NCBI RefSeq assembly: GCF_024139115.2
Contig: NC_085140.1
Location: forward strand, 103,986,988 to 104,050,987
From: Armigeres subalbatus
Taxonomy: Eukaryota; Arthropoda; Insecta; Diptera; Culicidae
DNA: 64,000 bases
Direction: 5' to 3'
Shown: in pieces, positions 54,163 through 64,000 of the stretch
How positions within the stretch are numbered: the first letter of the stretch is position 1
Layout: each line of letters opens with the position of its first letter
Translations under genes and position numbers: made by a program
The notes under the pieces: generated by a model
What the model saw: only the letters and a program-made list of their open reading frames with translations
Databases searched by the model: none
Told to the model about the DNA's origin: nothing

Positions 54163-56474
54163 TCACTGGGTGACATTGCGCAGCATCGTTGCCTGGCCGC
54201 AGTGTCCAATGCTGATATCACAGGGTGTCTGCATCCACGGTTCCCCATCGGCCTGCACCGGCAGCGTTCCGTGCAGTTTGAATTTCACACGGCGGGCCTG
54301 CCCTAGCCGCACGGGCCTACTCAAACCGACCTGCAGTTGGGCAATGTGGAAGGATGACACGACACCGAACACCTCCAGGATGCCGTCGGAAATGCTGTGC
54401 ACCTCGCGCATATCACTCCCACCACCGTGGGTCGGCGAGTCTTTGCTCATCTCTGTTGAAGAGTGTGAAGAACGGAAGGTGTCGTTGAAAAAAATTATAT
54501 TATAAAAAATATAAAAGAAAAACGATAAGCGAATCTTGGCAATGCGAATAATTCGATGTTCGAAGTTATCTGGTGTTTCGGAAAACACCAATTATTCATT
54601 CTGATAAAAACTACTTCATAAATCCTTAAAACCATTTCAATATTTCCCAATATGATTCTAGAATATTAAATATAGACTAGATTAGTGCCATGTCTATTTG
54701 GTTTTACCATGATGAAAACTACTCTGCATCAATTGTTAAATCCATATAATACGTATTGAAGTTTCTGACTACGAATTTGTTGTTAATTGGATCAGACTAT
54801 TAGTCTAGTTTTAGAATATTTGACGAAACAAGGCAGTGATATAAGAATTCTTGATAATTAATGAGCAAAGTGAAAACATCCATAAGAAAATCAAGACTGA
54901 TAGGTCAAACACTTACCCCACAGTTTAACTCCGGCTCCCCAAGAATCAATATTAAGTACAACTATAGACTGTAGCTCGGGTAAGTCGATCTTGACATCAT
55001 CCAGATATAGTTCCACTTTCTTTTCTAAATCAACACAGTCCTGTTGGACTACCTGGTGAGTCCCGTAGCACAAATATAAAGCCTAAAATATCAAAGCGAA
55101 TAAATCAAGTATCATTAGCACACACACATACACAACACTATCAAATTAATAGACAAGATTTGTTTGCAGTTGCCTCACCTTGTTTATAAATCGGCTACTA
55201 AACAAATAATACGAACTATCTCTCGCTTTGTGGAAATTCAACGTCACGAGTGCGTCAACACCAATGCTGAAATAATTATACACAAAAACGCTTCTCCTGA
55301 ACGGGAAACGGGGCACGTGAAACCGACTCTGGTGCTGCACGGAAATCTCCATTAGCCATCGGTCCAGCTGGACCGGCTCGGCCGTCTCGATTTTTCGGAG
55401 GTATTCGATCGCATCGAATGTATCCGGTCCTTCTGCACCCCAGCCGAGTACCCTAGAAAGATCGTTACCCGTTCCTAGTGGAAGAATTGCCACTTCGGGC
55501 AGGGGTTCAACTTTCATTTGAAGCAACGTATTCAGAACCCAACCAACGGTACCGTCACCACCGGCTACCAAAATTCTGCACGTGGCCGGTGCCGCGTAGA
55601 TCGCCCACTGAAGCGCTTCCTGTGGTCCATGAGATTCCAGCTCGAAAACCTGTAGCGGATGCAGGATTCCACGCATTGAAGCTACTACTTCTAAGGATCC
55701 GCTGCTGCCGGATTTTGAATTGGCTGAAACGAATGGGCTTTGTTAGTGTCACAGCTGTAACGAATTTTAGATAGATTGGAAATTATCAAAATAACAATAA
55801 AAAATGTGAAGTTCGTATTTTTTTGTATCACATTACGTTAATACGCCATACATACCAACCACGATCAGCGGTTTCCACTGATCCTTCCATTCCGGAGGAA
55901 TGATTCCGGTCAAATGAACTTTCGGAGCCCCCTTGGAGCGTGCAGCTAGAATGCACTTTGGAGGAAATATCATACTCTTGAACTCGCCAAAGTCGCACAA
56001 CGATTTGGAAACTTCACTGAAACACTTATCATGGGCCGACCGTTGACACCAGGCGCACCGCTGACCGTACAAGCCCGGTTCACTGATCTGATCGATATCT
56101 CCCGCACATACACAGCATTCGGAAGCTAGTGGCAAGTTCCCCTTCACCCATAGATGGCGGCTTTCCTTTCCGTCGTCGGCTCGACTCCGGATGCGCAGCT
56201 CCTTGCATCGAAATTCTATATCCGCCTTCCGGATGCACCCATTGTCCGAACACACGCCACAGTTCTCACAGAAGACCCCATTCGAGGACATCAGAATTTC
56301 ACAAATCGAACAGAAGCAAGCGCGATTCTGGAACCGTACCGACTTCCAGGCGTGACGGCGCTTGCCGTCCGGAATGTACACTACATCTTCCTTCAAAAAG
56401 AATCGCCCAGCCAACCAAACACCCCCAAGAATGAGAAACACCGACAGAAACAGGTTGAACGACCACTCCAACAT
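54163..56474 (-). CDS. DGKE: Diacylglycerol kinase epsilon
   Basis: Coding exons 56474-55856, 55723-55179, 55082-54917 and 54452-54163 (stop 54165-54163) have introns of 132, 96 and 464 nt with consistent phases. About 539 residues (human DGKE 567). Order of features: N-terminal hydrophobic segment (about residues 5-23), two C1 zinc fingers (about 41-90 and 107-163), catalytic domain from VVANSKSG (about 205) with AGGDGTVGW (about 260-268), LPLGTGNDLSRVLGWG (about 288-303), then the accessory domain with FSIGVDALV, VVLNIDSWGAGVKLW, SDGILEVFGV and QADGEPW. The epsilon type lacks PH, EF-hand and SAM domains, as here. From family knowledge it phosphorylates diacylglycerol (arachidonoyl species preferred by DGKE) at ER or plasma membranes. 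A further GTAAGT donor at 54134-54129 lies 28 nt after the stop, so the 3' UTR appears spliced. Confidence 0.94.
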
Positions 56475-58928
56475 TTTCTAGCGCTACTGCGTTCGTTCGT
56501 TGCTCCACTGTGTGCGGGTGGATGCACCGAGAGAATGTCCTTGGCGACGGCGTCTGTCACCCACGCAAACAATGAAAATATTATTCTTTTTTGATAGCAC
56601 CACAGTTCCACAGTTTTGAACTAATTACACGTCGACTGCTAAATGCCGTCTCAGATTATATTAAGGAATGTAAACTTTCTTTAGTAAGATGTAAAATTTT
56701 TCTTGCGAATTAAAAAGAACACAATTCGACGCGCTGCATTGTATCTTTGAACTGCCACCCACCGCAGCTGATGCGTAAATTTGATTAATCGACATGCGAG
56801 CGACTGTTGTTCAATTTAATTAGAGATGTGAGCCGTATAGTCGACATAGCGTCATCATTTCCGGGAAAACAAAAAAAGAGGAAATACGGGAAATGGGCAG
56901 GTAACCATTAAGCATTTTAATAAGCCTTATGTTAACCATATATTGTGATTCTCAAGATATTGCAGTTTGCGTTGAGTTCGCCAAATGCACGAAGTTGCAG
57001 CAAACATGCAAAAGATCTTACATACAGTGTTGCTGATTAATTTATTTTTCAAGAAGATTATGTTATAATCGAAGTCGTAATGTTTTGTCATTCTATTTAA
57101 GCAATATATAATGAGCTATTACTCCACATTTAAAATATTGTGATAGAAAGTTATTTTTTTACAGGAAACTATGATAAAACTAATAAATAAAGTGAAAATG
57201 TTTGACATACTTCCCCTGAAAAGTAAGTAAAACATGTTAGCACCACTGCTCCGATGTACACATCAAACTAAAACTAACGTGAATCCAATGAATAACACGC
57301 CTAAAACAGACGAATCAGCATGAATTTTGACAGCTCGTTCCTGTGCAAGTTGCTTGCAGGTTGTCTGCAATATAGATAGTGGAATATATAGATGAGCGAA
57401 GATAAATCCTTTGTCTCCAAACGAACTGTCAAACGTGTCTCCAAACGAGCATGACGTCACGATTTCAATGGAAACGTTAAGGGCTGTGACGTCATATGCG
57501 CGTGTGCACGGGCAAAAAAATCGACTCAGCTATGCTTTCGCTCATCTATAGATTCTACTATCTATAGTCTGCAATGCTAATTTTATTTGCAAATCGCAAT
57601 ATTATAGCATTTTGCTCATTCACCTCTACCTCGCTTAGTTGTGCGCCGCTAAGGTACTTTATCATATTGTGGTACTCACTCACTTTAAGTGAAGAATATT
57701 ACATCACAAATTAAACACAATTTCTCTAATAAGATCCACTCAAACAATATACCAAACGCAACGCAGGCGAGAGAAAAGCAAAAAACTACTAAAAATCGAT
57801 AAATTTCACTAAAGAATATCTTTTTGTAAAGGGACAACAATATGCTGCATACCTTAGAAGCGAATGTGGAAAAGCTCGCCGAAAGCTCATTTACTTTTTG
57901 CATGGCGCACAACCCGGCGCGTGGAACCCGGCGCGTAACCGTTGAGCTAGTATGCTAATTTTAGAATAATATCTTGAGAATCACAATAATCACCATTTGT
58001 TTAGAGAACTGCAGCATATTGCATGGAGTATGCATGCCAGATAACTGATTCATAAGCTGTAGACGCTGTAGATTTAGTCTATAGCGATATTTATTAGTCG
58101 TTACTTGAAGAATGGATTCATAAATACCCCGATAAATACAAAAACTTCAATGTTATTACAGATTTTTCATGTTTCCATTTTCATGCTACCCAGCCCTTGA
58201 ATTGTAGGCAAATAGAATCCTTTTGTTTATTAACCCTTCCCAGACACATATCTGCTCAATTCTGAGGTAGATTAGATGGCAAACACTCATCGACCATCCG
58301 AAACCACATACTTGTTCCAAACACAGCAAGCGTTCAAATCCAGTAATTAACGTAATAAGCAAAAAGAAACAAATCTCCAATGGGAAGAAAAAGGAATAAT
58401 GAATTAAAATGCGTAAATGAATATTTTTCGTTTCATTTTTTTTTTTGTTCCTTCCTTACTCGTCTAAAAATTTTGACATTTTAGCATAGGCGTGGAAAAA
58501 TAGGTAGGGGCATGCAGTATATCAGCCAAATAATTCGCCAAAAATGGCTTTTGAGCAGCATTAAAGCATTATTTAGGTCTTACTAGCATTGTAGCCAACT
58601 TTTTTATGCGACTATAAAACCGAAATAAAGCCGGTTTTAACGGCTTAGTGGTTACTTGGGTAGTCTTTACCTTAGGCCAAACAATCTTGACCACCTTCAA
58701 CACAATAAATTTTCCCATTGTGTTAAAAATGTGAAATTGTGAAGTACTAGATTATGTCGATGTCGACTGCCAGATTTTTTTTCCTTCTTTTTTGTTTACA
58801 AATCGCGATTTGCTCCTCCAAATTTGCACAAAAATCCAAAATGCAAAACTTTAGTTTATGTTACAAATAATTATTCGCTTAATGATAAATAAGTTGTGAT
58901 TGCAGTGTTGAACTAGTCCAGTAGCAAA
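56475..58928. other. Intergenic region between divergent kinase and zinc-finger genes
   Basis: Holds the 5' UTRs and promoters of both genes and the 196-bp MITE copy 2. Short open frames show no domain. Confidence 0.5.
57371..57566 (-). mobile_element. 196-bp MITE, copy 2, 8-bp duplication GTCTGCAA
   Basis: Reverse complement of the MITE at 37505-37700 with only a few differences and the same length. GTCTGCAA is at 57363-57370 and 57567-57574. Confidence 0.92.
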
Positions 58929-60159
58929 ATGAATGAAGTTTCTTCCGATGTGAAGAAAATAAAGCAGGAAACTCTTCAATATGAGGAACAGGACCTTTCC
59001 GAATCAGAGAATCCTGTCGATAATATTAAACATGAACCGCTGGATATTGAACCGGATGACTTGCCGTCAGCCGGTACTGCAGGTAATATTTTCCTTACTA
59101 TCCAAAGAACTACTTTTTTATCCCGGTACAATTTACTTCGGTTAAATAGGTGTGCATTATTTCACATGTCCTGATTCGACTTGTGACTTTTCATGCGAAC
59201 TCGATGGAGTTTTGAGCATGCACATCCGCCTGCGGCACGAGGGCCAGGACTTGGGTCTAATTGAACCAACAACCAATAGCGTCGTTGAGGAAGATGACTC
59301 CGTGGTACCAACCATCGATATAACTGGTCCCATCGTACTGATCGAGAGAATCAATAAGAAAAAACAAATAATTCATACGTGCAGTCGGTGCGGAACAGGA
59401 TTCCGGAAGCTGGAAGTAGCCGAATCTCATATAAAGAAAGTCCATATGGTAGTGAAAAGGTTTACGTGTAGTGTCTGTGGGAAAGGCTTCGATCGTTCCG
59501 GTGACTTAGAAATACACACCCGGGTTCACACCGGTGAGCGGCCCTACAAATGTCCTGCCGACGGTTGTGACTACTCGGCTTCCTTGACTAATACCTTGCA
59601 AAGACATGTACGCCGTCGGCATAAAGAATTCATCAAAAGCGCCACTCCAAGTGAACAAGAATCAAAAGCTGATATGAAAAAACAACGTACTGAAGAAAAT
59701 TCAAAGTCTGGTGCAGTCACAAAACCAAATAAAACAAAAACCATCGTTACGCGTTCAAAAAAACACGAATGCTTAACATGTCGAGTCGAATTTACAAAAT
59801 TCGAATCCCTCCGAGCCCATCGGAACGCTGTACACGGCAAAGCGAAAACATTTTACTGCACCTACTGCAAAGCATCATTCCCCAGCTCTCGAATTTTGTC
59901 GAGACACATCCTACTGCACGATGAAGTCCAATCGTTTTCCTGTACCGTCGAAGGCTGTCAATTTACGTTCATATCGGAGGACGATCAGCAGAAACATCTA
60001 AAACGACACGAGAAGAAGGCGAATCCTAGCTTGAGGCCATTCGGTTGCGACATATGCGGAAAGCAGTTCGAGCTGAAGTGTGGTCTGGTGCGGCACATTA
60101 GTGCCCTACACCCTCGCGAGGTAGCCGTTAAGCTAGAGCCGTCGAATTCGAATACATAA
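58929..60159 (+). CDS. C2H2 zinc-finger protein (eight fingers)
   Basis: Exons 58929-59082 and 59150-60159 (stop TAA), with a 67-nt intron GTAATA…TAG and matching phase. 387 residues. The N-terminal 50 residues are acidic with two psi-K-x-E SUMO-type sites (IKQE, IKHE). Eight C2H2 units follow: FTCPDSTCDFSC…H, HTCSRCGTGF…H, FTCSVCGKGF…H, YKCPADGCDYSA…H, HECLTCRVEF…H, FYCTYCKASF…H, FSCTVEGCQF…H and FGCDICGKQF…H. Only the finger 3-4 linker is the canonical TGERPYK. A Lys/Glu/Thr-rich spacer (about residues 200-245) separates fingers 1-4 from 5-8. Probable nuclear DNA-binding regulator; no orthologue can be named. The upstream GTAGCAAAATGA context supports this start. Confidence 0.88.
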
Positions 60160-60779
60160 GGTACGATTAGATTGATATGAATTAATTAAACAGTGAGTGA
60201 CTGTGTATTAACGCGCTGTGTGGGATTTGATGCCGAAAATCCATATACCTATCTAAATGCTGATGAATGTTTTAAAGAATGCAATCGAACCCCGGGAACT
60301 TATGTCGAATTCGTTTTTAAAAAGTTCCAACCTAGGTTGGAACCAGTTCCAACCTAAGTGCTGTCAAAGTGTTTTTTTATTCGCTCAGGTTGGAACTAGG
60401 TTCGCACTAGTTCCAACCCCAAAGCAGTCGGGTTCGCACTGTGTTGTTTTACGGTTTCGCACCGGGTTCACCAATACAACTGTATTTCAACTGTCAAAAC
60501 CACGTGGGTGGGTGGGACTGGGTGGAATGAACAAGCAGAAGGAAGAAACGAAACTGTCTGTTTATTAAAATCAAATGCGCGTTGAAAATCTTCTTTTTCG
60601 GGAATTTTGTGATATTTGTTATTGTAGTTTTAAATGAAATTAATCCGGTACTGTTGTCTAGATTCATTTTTTTAAAATAATTGTTAGGGAAGTTATGTAT
60701 TCATAAGTTCATTCAGGTTTTCCTCACAGATTCTGTCCTAAATTAGGTCGGTGGATGGAATTGTGTAGTTTGGAAATTC

Positions 60780-61290
60780 CTCTTGAAAGCCGTTCACAAA
60801 ATCCGCTAAGAATAGTCAGAAAAATATATTTGAGGAATACCGAATAGAATTATTTCTTATGCAGAAATTACTTCAGAAATTCTTTCTTTTGAAATTCTTC
60901 CAAAAACTCTTTCATGCGTTTCAGAATGTTCGTCGGGAATTCTGCCAGAAATTACTTCAGAAATTCTTTCAGTAATTATTTCTTGAATTGTTGGCGATAT
61001 CTTTCAGGCATTCCTCCAATTTTTTTTCCAAGGGATCCTTTCGAGATGAATTCCTTTAGAAATTCTTCTAGGAAGATCTTTGAAGACTGTTCCAGGAGTT
61101 TTTTCTAGAAGTTGCTCCAGGAATTAATTTGAAAATTCCTACAACATAATTCCTTCAGGAAATCCTTCTGGAATACAGGAACTAACTCGAAATTTCCTTC
61201 AGGAATTGCTCAGCATGGTTCGTACATAAATTCCCCCGGAAGTACCTTGAGCAATTCCTCCGGGAGATTCTTGAAAATTGAAAATGCACG
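60780..61290. repeat. Degenerate TTCTTTCAGAAATT array
   Basis: Imperfect 20-30-bp units (AGAAATTACTTCAGAAATTC, AATTCCTCC, AGGAATTC) over about 500 bp, of the same type as 12345-12480. Confidence 0.7.
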
Positions 61291-61503
61291 GGGCCCAAAA
61301 TCTGGTGGAAAATTTTCCTGAGCTTTGAGGCTACCTTCATCAGGAGAGGTAGCGAGGAAAAAATAATTAGCGAATCCTGGAGAATTTTTATTACATGCTT
61401 CTGAGTGTTCTCCGAAAACTTTAGCAGAAATAGATGAATTTTTGTAGAATGGAAAATCTCTTTGACATGAATTCTATACGGGATTATTGAATATAATTGA
61501 ATA

Positions 61504-61720
61504 GGGGAACTGCTCCGATCTCCATCTCACTGAACATATATTCATCTCATCGGGAAACAAAGAAATACAGCACCAATTTCGTCGCCTTTTTTTGTCAACA
61601 TGCGTGCTCACTGCTGAAAAAAATCACAAAAATAACAAACAATCCAAATTCCTTTACATTGCTTTGTTTTTGATGGGATGAATATCGGAGCCATGAGATG
61701 AATTCCAGGAGCAGTTCCCT
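61504..61720. mobile_element. 217-bp MITE nested in the composite element
   Basis: The ends GGGGAACTGCTCC and AGGGAACTGCTCC are inverted. TA at 61502-61503 and 61721-61722. Further inverted pairs inside (TTCATCTCAT/ATGAGATGAA). Confidence 0.85.
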
Positions 61721-61974
61721 TATTTATATACACCCAAAAGCAAATTTCACTATCCGCAAAAATCAGTTCACGCACTAAACATATTTATTTATTTATCATA
61801 ATCTGATTAGGCCAACGCACTACCAGTGCACTGGATGTCCTGGATCATATGTTTCGAATCAAAACAAACACGATGCTACGCACACCAACATATCCAATGA
61901 CAGATGGAACTGAAAATGTTTTTTTATTCAGGGTTCGGGTTGGCACTGACCCAGGTTTAAAAACGAATTCGACA

Positions 61975-62371
61975 TTAGTCAGTGTTGGTAAAATTATTCA
62001 CAAATCTCAATTGTGACCTATGCAACTCCTACACAACAGTATTAGCATTTTCCTTAATGTGTTCGTTCATCCTTCGCAAGAATAAACAATCAATCGCTCA
62101 TCAAAGTAAGCGATTGTGCATTTAAATTCCGGATTGGGCGCCCGCATCACCATTTCTTTAACGCAAGGAAAGTATACAATAAACGGGAATAAAATTAAAA
62201 ATAAAGTAATATTCACGGCTGTTTAACCACATTAAATAGTAATCGGAAAGCTAATGTCAATCAGCAACCCTTATTTTATCTCTATTTGAGGTTAAATAGA
62301 ATGTTCAGCCTAGGCATTGAAAAAAATCAGATCATGAGTAAAAATCAACTAAATTCATGCCAACTTGATGC
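61975..62371. other. No gene; flank of copy 2
   Basis: AT-rich spacer ending in the 15-bp target site. Confidence 0.4.
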
Positions 62372-62453
62372 AGAGTTGACAGCCTGACATCATCAAAGTC
62401 GGACGCGTTTCTATCATTTAACTCGATCTCGCTTTAAATATATCCCGTGGAAA

Positions 62454-63865
62454 ATGTGTAGCGTGCGGAAGAATACATTGGTGGTGGACTTTAGTGTTCT
62501 CCCAGTACGCCCTGATGCTGGGAAAGTGAAGCTATTCCTGGAAAGCCAGTTGAAGCTCCAATATGATAATGTTTCGAGCATACAATTGCACAATAGCCGC
62601 AATTGTGTGCTTATTGAGATGAAAAATCAAGAAATTGTCACACGGTATCAATTAGAAAATAATTGGAAATGTAAAATGGTGTGTGCAGACAAGGAATTCC
62701 GCATACCGGTTTATGCGGATTGTGAGGCAGTGACCGTGCGGTTGCATGATCTCCCCCCGTCTATGAGTAACAGTGCAATAAGTGATTTCATGCTGAAATA
62801 TGGTGAGATAATCTCTATCAGAAACGAGGCATGGCGGCACTATTTTCCCGGAATTTCAAATGGTGTGCGAGTGTTGAGGATGAATCTGCTTCGCAATATC
62901 CCCTCGTACGTAACTATCGGGAACGAAACCACTATGGTAACTTATTTAAATCAACCAAAATCCTGTCGTCAATGCCTTTTACCAGCCCATCCTGGTAAAA
63001 AGTGTCTGGAATCGCGAACTGCAAACGTTGATAATAACAAAACAGCAGCATCATCACCCGACGGGTTGTTCACTCAAACCGACTGTTCGGATTTGTACCA
63101 ACTTTCTGAAGCAGCACGGATTTGTGGCAGCTCAAAACTAGAAAATTTTGTTTTATTACCCGTAATTCAAGGTATTTGTTACAACTACTTACAAGATTTG
63201 GTATGCCTCGTTTCCGATAGTACCGATTCTAAAGCCTTCGACGTTATCTCAGCTTATCTTGACTATCCCTACGCAAATGTATATTTTTAGTTTTATCTCT
63301 TCAGGTCACTTCAAAACTAGTTTATTACTTACTAGGACCCCTAAGCTTGCACCCGTAGTATCGATGCAGAAACAGACCAGTTGAATCAGTCGCAACTAAA
63401 TTTTCGCTCTATTCTTCTACTGTAAATATAATGCACTTTAATCAAGCTGATATGATTTACCATTCATTTTAATTTACGCTGAATCCTTAATTCGAAACAC
63501 TATTCGTATCGCCTCTTCTTCTGTAGTACCCCTAGCACTAAATTAAGTTTTTTAGGTAAGGTTTAATTCTCGAAAAACAACGTTTTAATATTAACTTTAT
63601 GATTTTAGATAACAATGGCCGTCTTATCAATTCCATTTTCTCTTATCATTCCATTTCTAGGTATTAGTAGCTAATGAAATATGTGTATGATTTAACCATT
63701 AGGAGTGCTCATTCGATCGACACTCGCAAAGGTATAGGTAGGTACACTGAGCAGCATGACGGTGATAACACCGACTTTCCACCAATTAATGAAGCATCGA
63801 ATCTATCATCGTCTCCCGTAAATGTATTTAATAATACCAAAAAAAGTGCTCGCAGAAAACTGTAA
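62454..63865 (+). pseudogene. ORF1-like protein with CCHC zinc knuckle, interrupted by a solo LTR
   Basis: MCSVRKNTLVVDFSVLPVRP… gives about 210 residues before the LTR at 63084. The knuckle SCRQCLLPAHPGKKCLE (C-x2-C-x4-H-x4-C) is near residues 174-187. After the LTR (from 63771) the frame runs on as FPPINEASNLSSSPVNVFNN…ARRKL and stops. Without the LTR the frame would be intact. The N-terminal half may be an RRM-like fold as in other LINE ORF1 proteins (inference). Confidence 0.75.
63084..63770. mobile_element. Solo LTR, BEL/Pao-like
   Basis: Starts TGTTCGGA and ends GATAACA (TG…CA). CCGAC is duplicated at 63079-63083 and 63771-63775. 687 bp without gag or pol. The TGTT…AACA ends with a 5-bp duplication are usual for BEL/Pao. 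Confidence 0.82.
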
Positions 63866-64000
63866 AATTAGATTGTCGGCTCTGTAAAGCTGAATACGGC
63901 GCCTGAGCCTAAAATAAACTATTTGAATAAAAAAAAATGCCAACTTGATGCTCTACTGCGACCTAATCGATGGTGCTTCGTAGATCGTTGAAATTTGGCG

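Larger units (their letters stand above)
60303..61974. mobile_element. Composite element, TGTCGAATTCGTTTTTAAA ends, TTA duplication
   Basis: The inverted ends are 19 bp and nearly perfect. TTA is at 60300-60302 and 61975-61977. 1,672 bp, no transposase. Subterminal GGTTGGAAC-type words occur at 60330-60420 and GGTTGGCAC at 61940. It includes a TTCCTTCAGAAATT-like degenerate array and one nested MITE. Confidence 0.75.
62372..63936 (+). mobile_element. ORF1-only retrotransposon ('half-LINE'), copy 2, with 15-bp target duplication
   Basis: ATGCCAACTTGATGC is duplicated at 62357-62371 and 63937-63951. The unit has a short 5' leader, one ORF (62454 on, resuming after the LTR, stop 63863-63865), and the tail GGCTCTGTAAAGCTGAATAC…GAGCC…AATAAAAAAAA. 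Without the solo LTR it is about 870 bp. No ORF2. The long duplication and A-rich tail indicate target-primed reverse transcription supplied in trans. Confidence 0.85.

Overview
This is eukaryotic, AT-rich, gene-poor and very repeat-dense DNA. It most probably comes from a culicine mosquito of the genus Aedes. The reasons are tRNA-derived SINEs of the Feilai type with (GAA)n tails, many short inverted-repeat elements with TA, TAA/TTA or 8-bp target duplications, a P-type THAP transposon, multi-kilobase introns packed with nested transposons, and insect-like proteins. No CRISPR array, operon or bacterial gene was seen.

Four host genes can be supported. (1) A minus-strand gene leaving the left edge (1-583) encodes an N-terminal UAP56-binding motif, so it is probably an mRNA-export adaptor. 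(2) A plus-strand mitochondrial NAD kinase (NADK2 type) has its first coding exon at 7964-8000, a 24.4-kb first intron, and exons at 32423-33117, 33176-33575 and 33764-33867. (3) A minus-strand diacylglycerol kinase epsilon lies at 54163-56474 in four coding exons. (4) A plus-strand protein with eight C2H2 fingers lies at 58929-60159.

The rest is a record of transposition. In the NADK2 intron a minus-strand LINE was split by a 4.36-kb P-superfamily element (12890-17251, 8-bp duplication GCACAGCT, frameshifted THAP transposase). The same LINE was split again by a foldback-like element with TTAGGCCGAA terminal arrays and a purine-rich core (17315-18457, 8-bp duplication CTGAAAAA). Other parts of the intron hold tandem arrays with periods near 150, 130 and 7-8 bp, SINEs, and numerous MITEs.

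From 35.5 to 46.7 kb lie two inverted copies of a non-autonomous element of about 2.2 kb. Its ends are CACAGTG, the V(D)J recombination-signal heptamer, followed about 23 bp or about 12-13 bp later by a shared A/T-rich nonamer-like block. The 5-bp flanks are exchanged between the two copies. The best reading is a Transib-class (RAG1-related) element whose copies recombined and inverted the 3.8 kb between them, also cutting a LINE into two oppositely oriented halves.

From 47 to 52.7 kb there are further transposon fossils. Two copies of a retrotransposon carry only a CCHC ORF1 and a 3' tail, with no ORF2 (about 48.4-50.2 kb and 62.4-63.9 kb). One has a 15-bp target duplication and is split by a solo LTR; the other is split by three MITEs. 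All gene names rest on motif and exon-phase reading, not on database searches.
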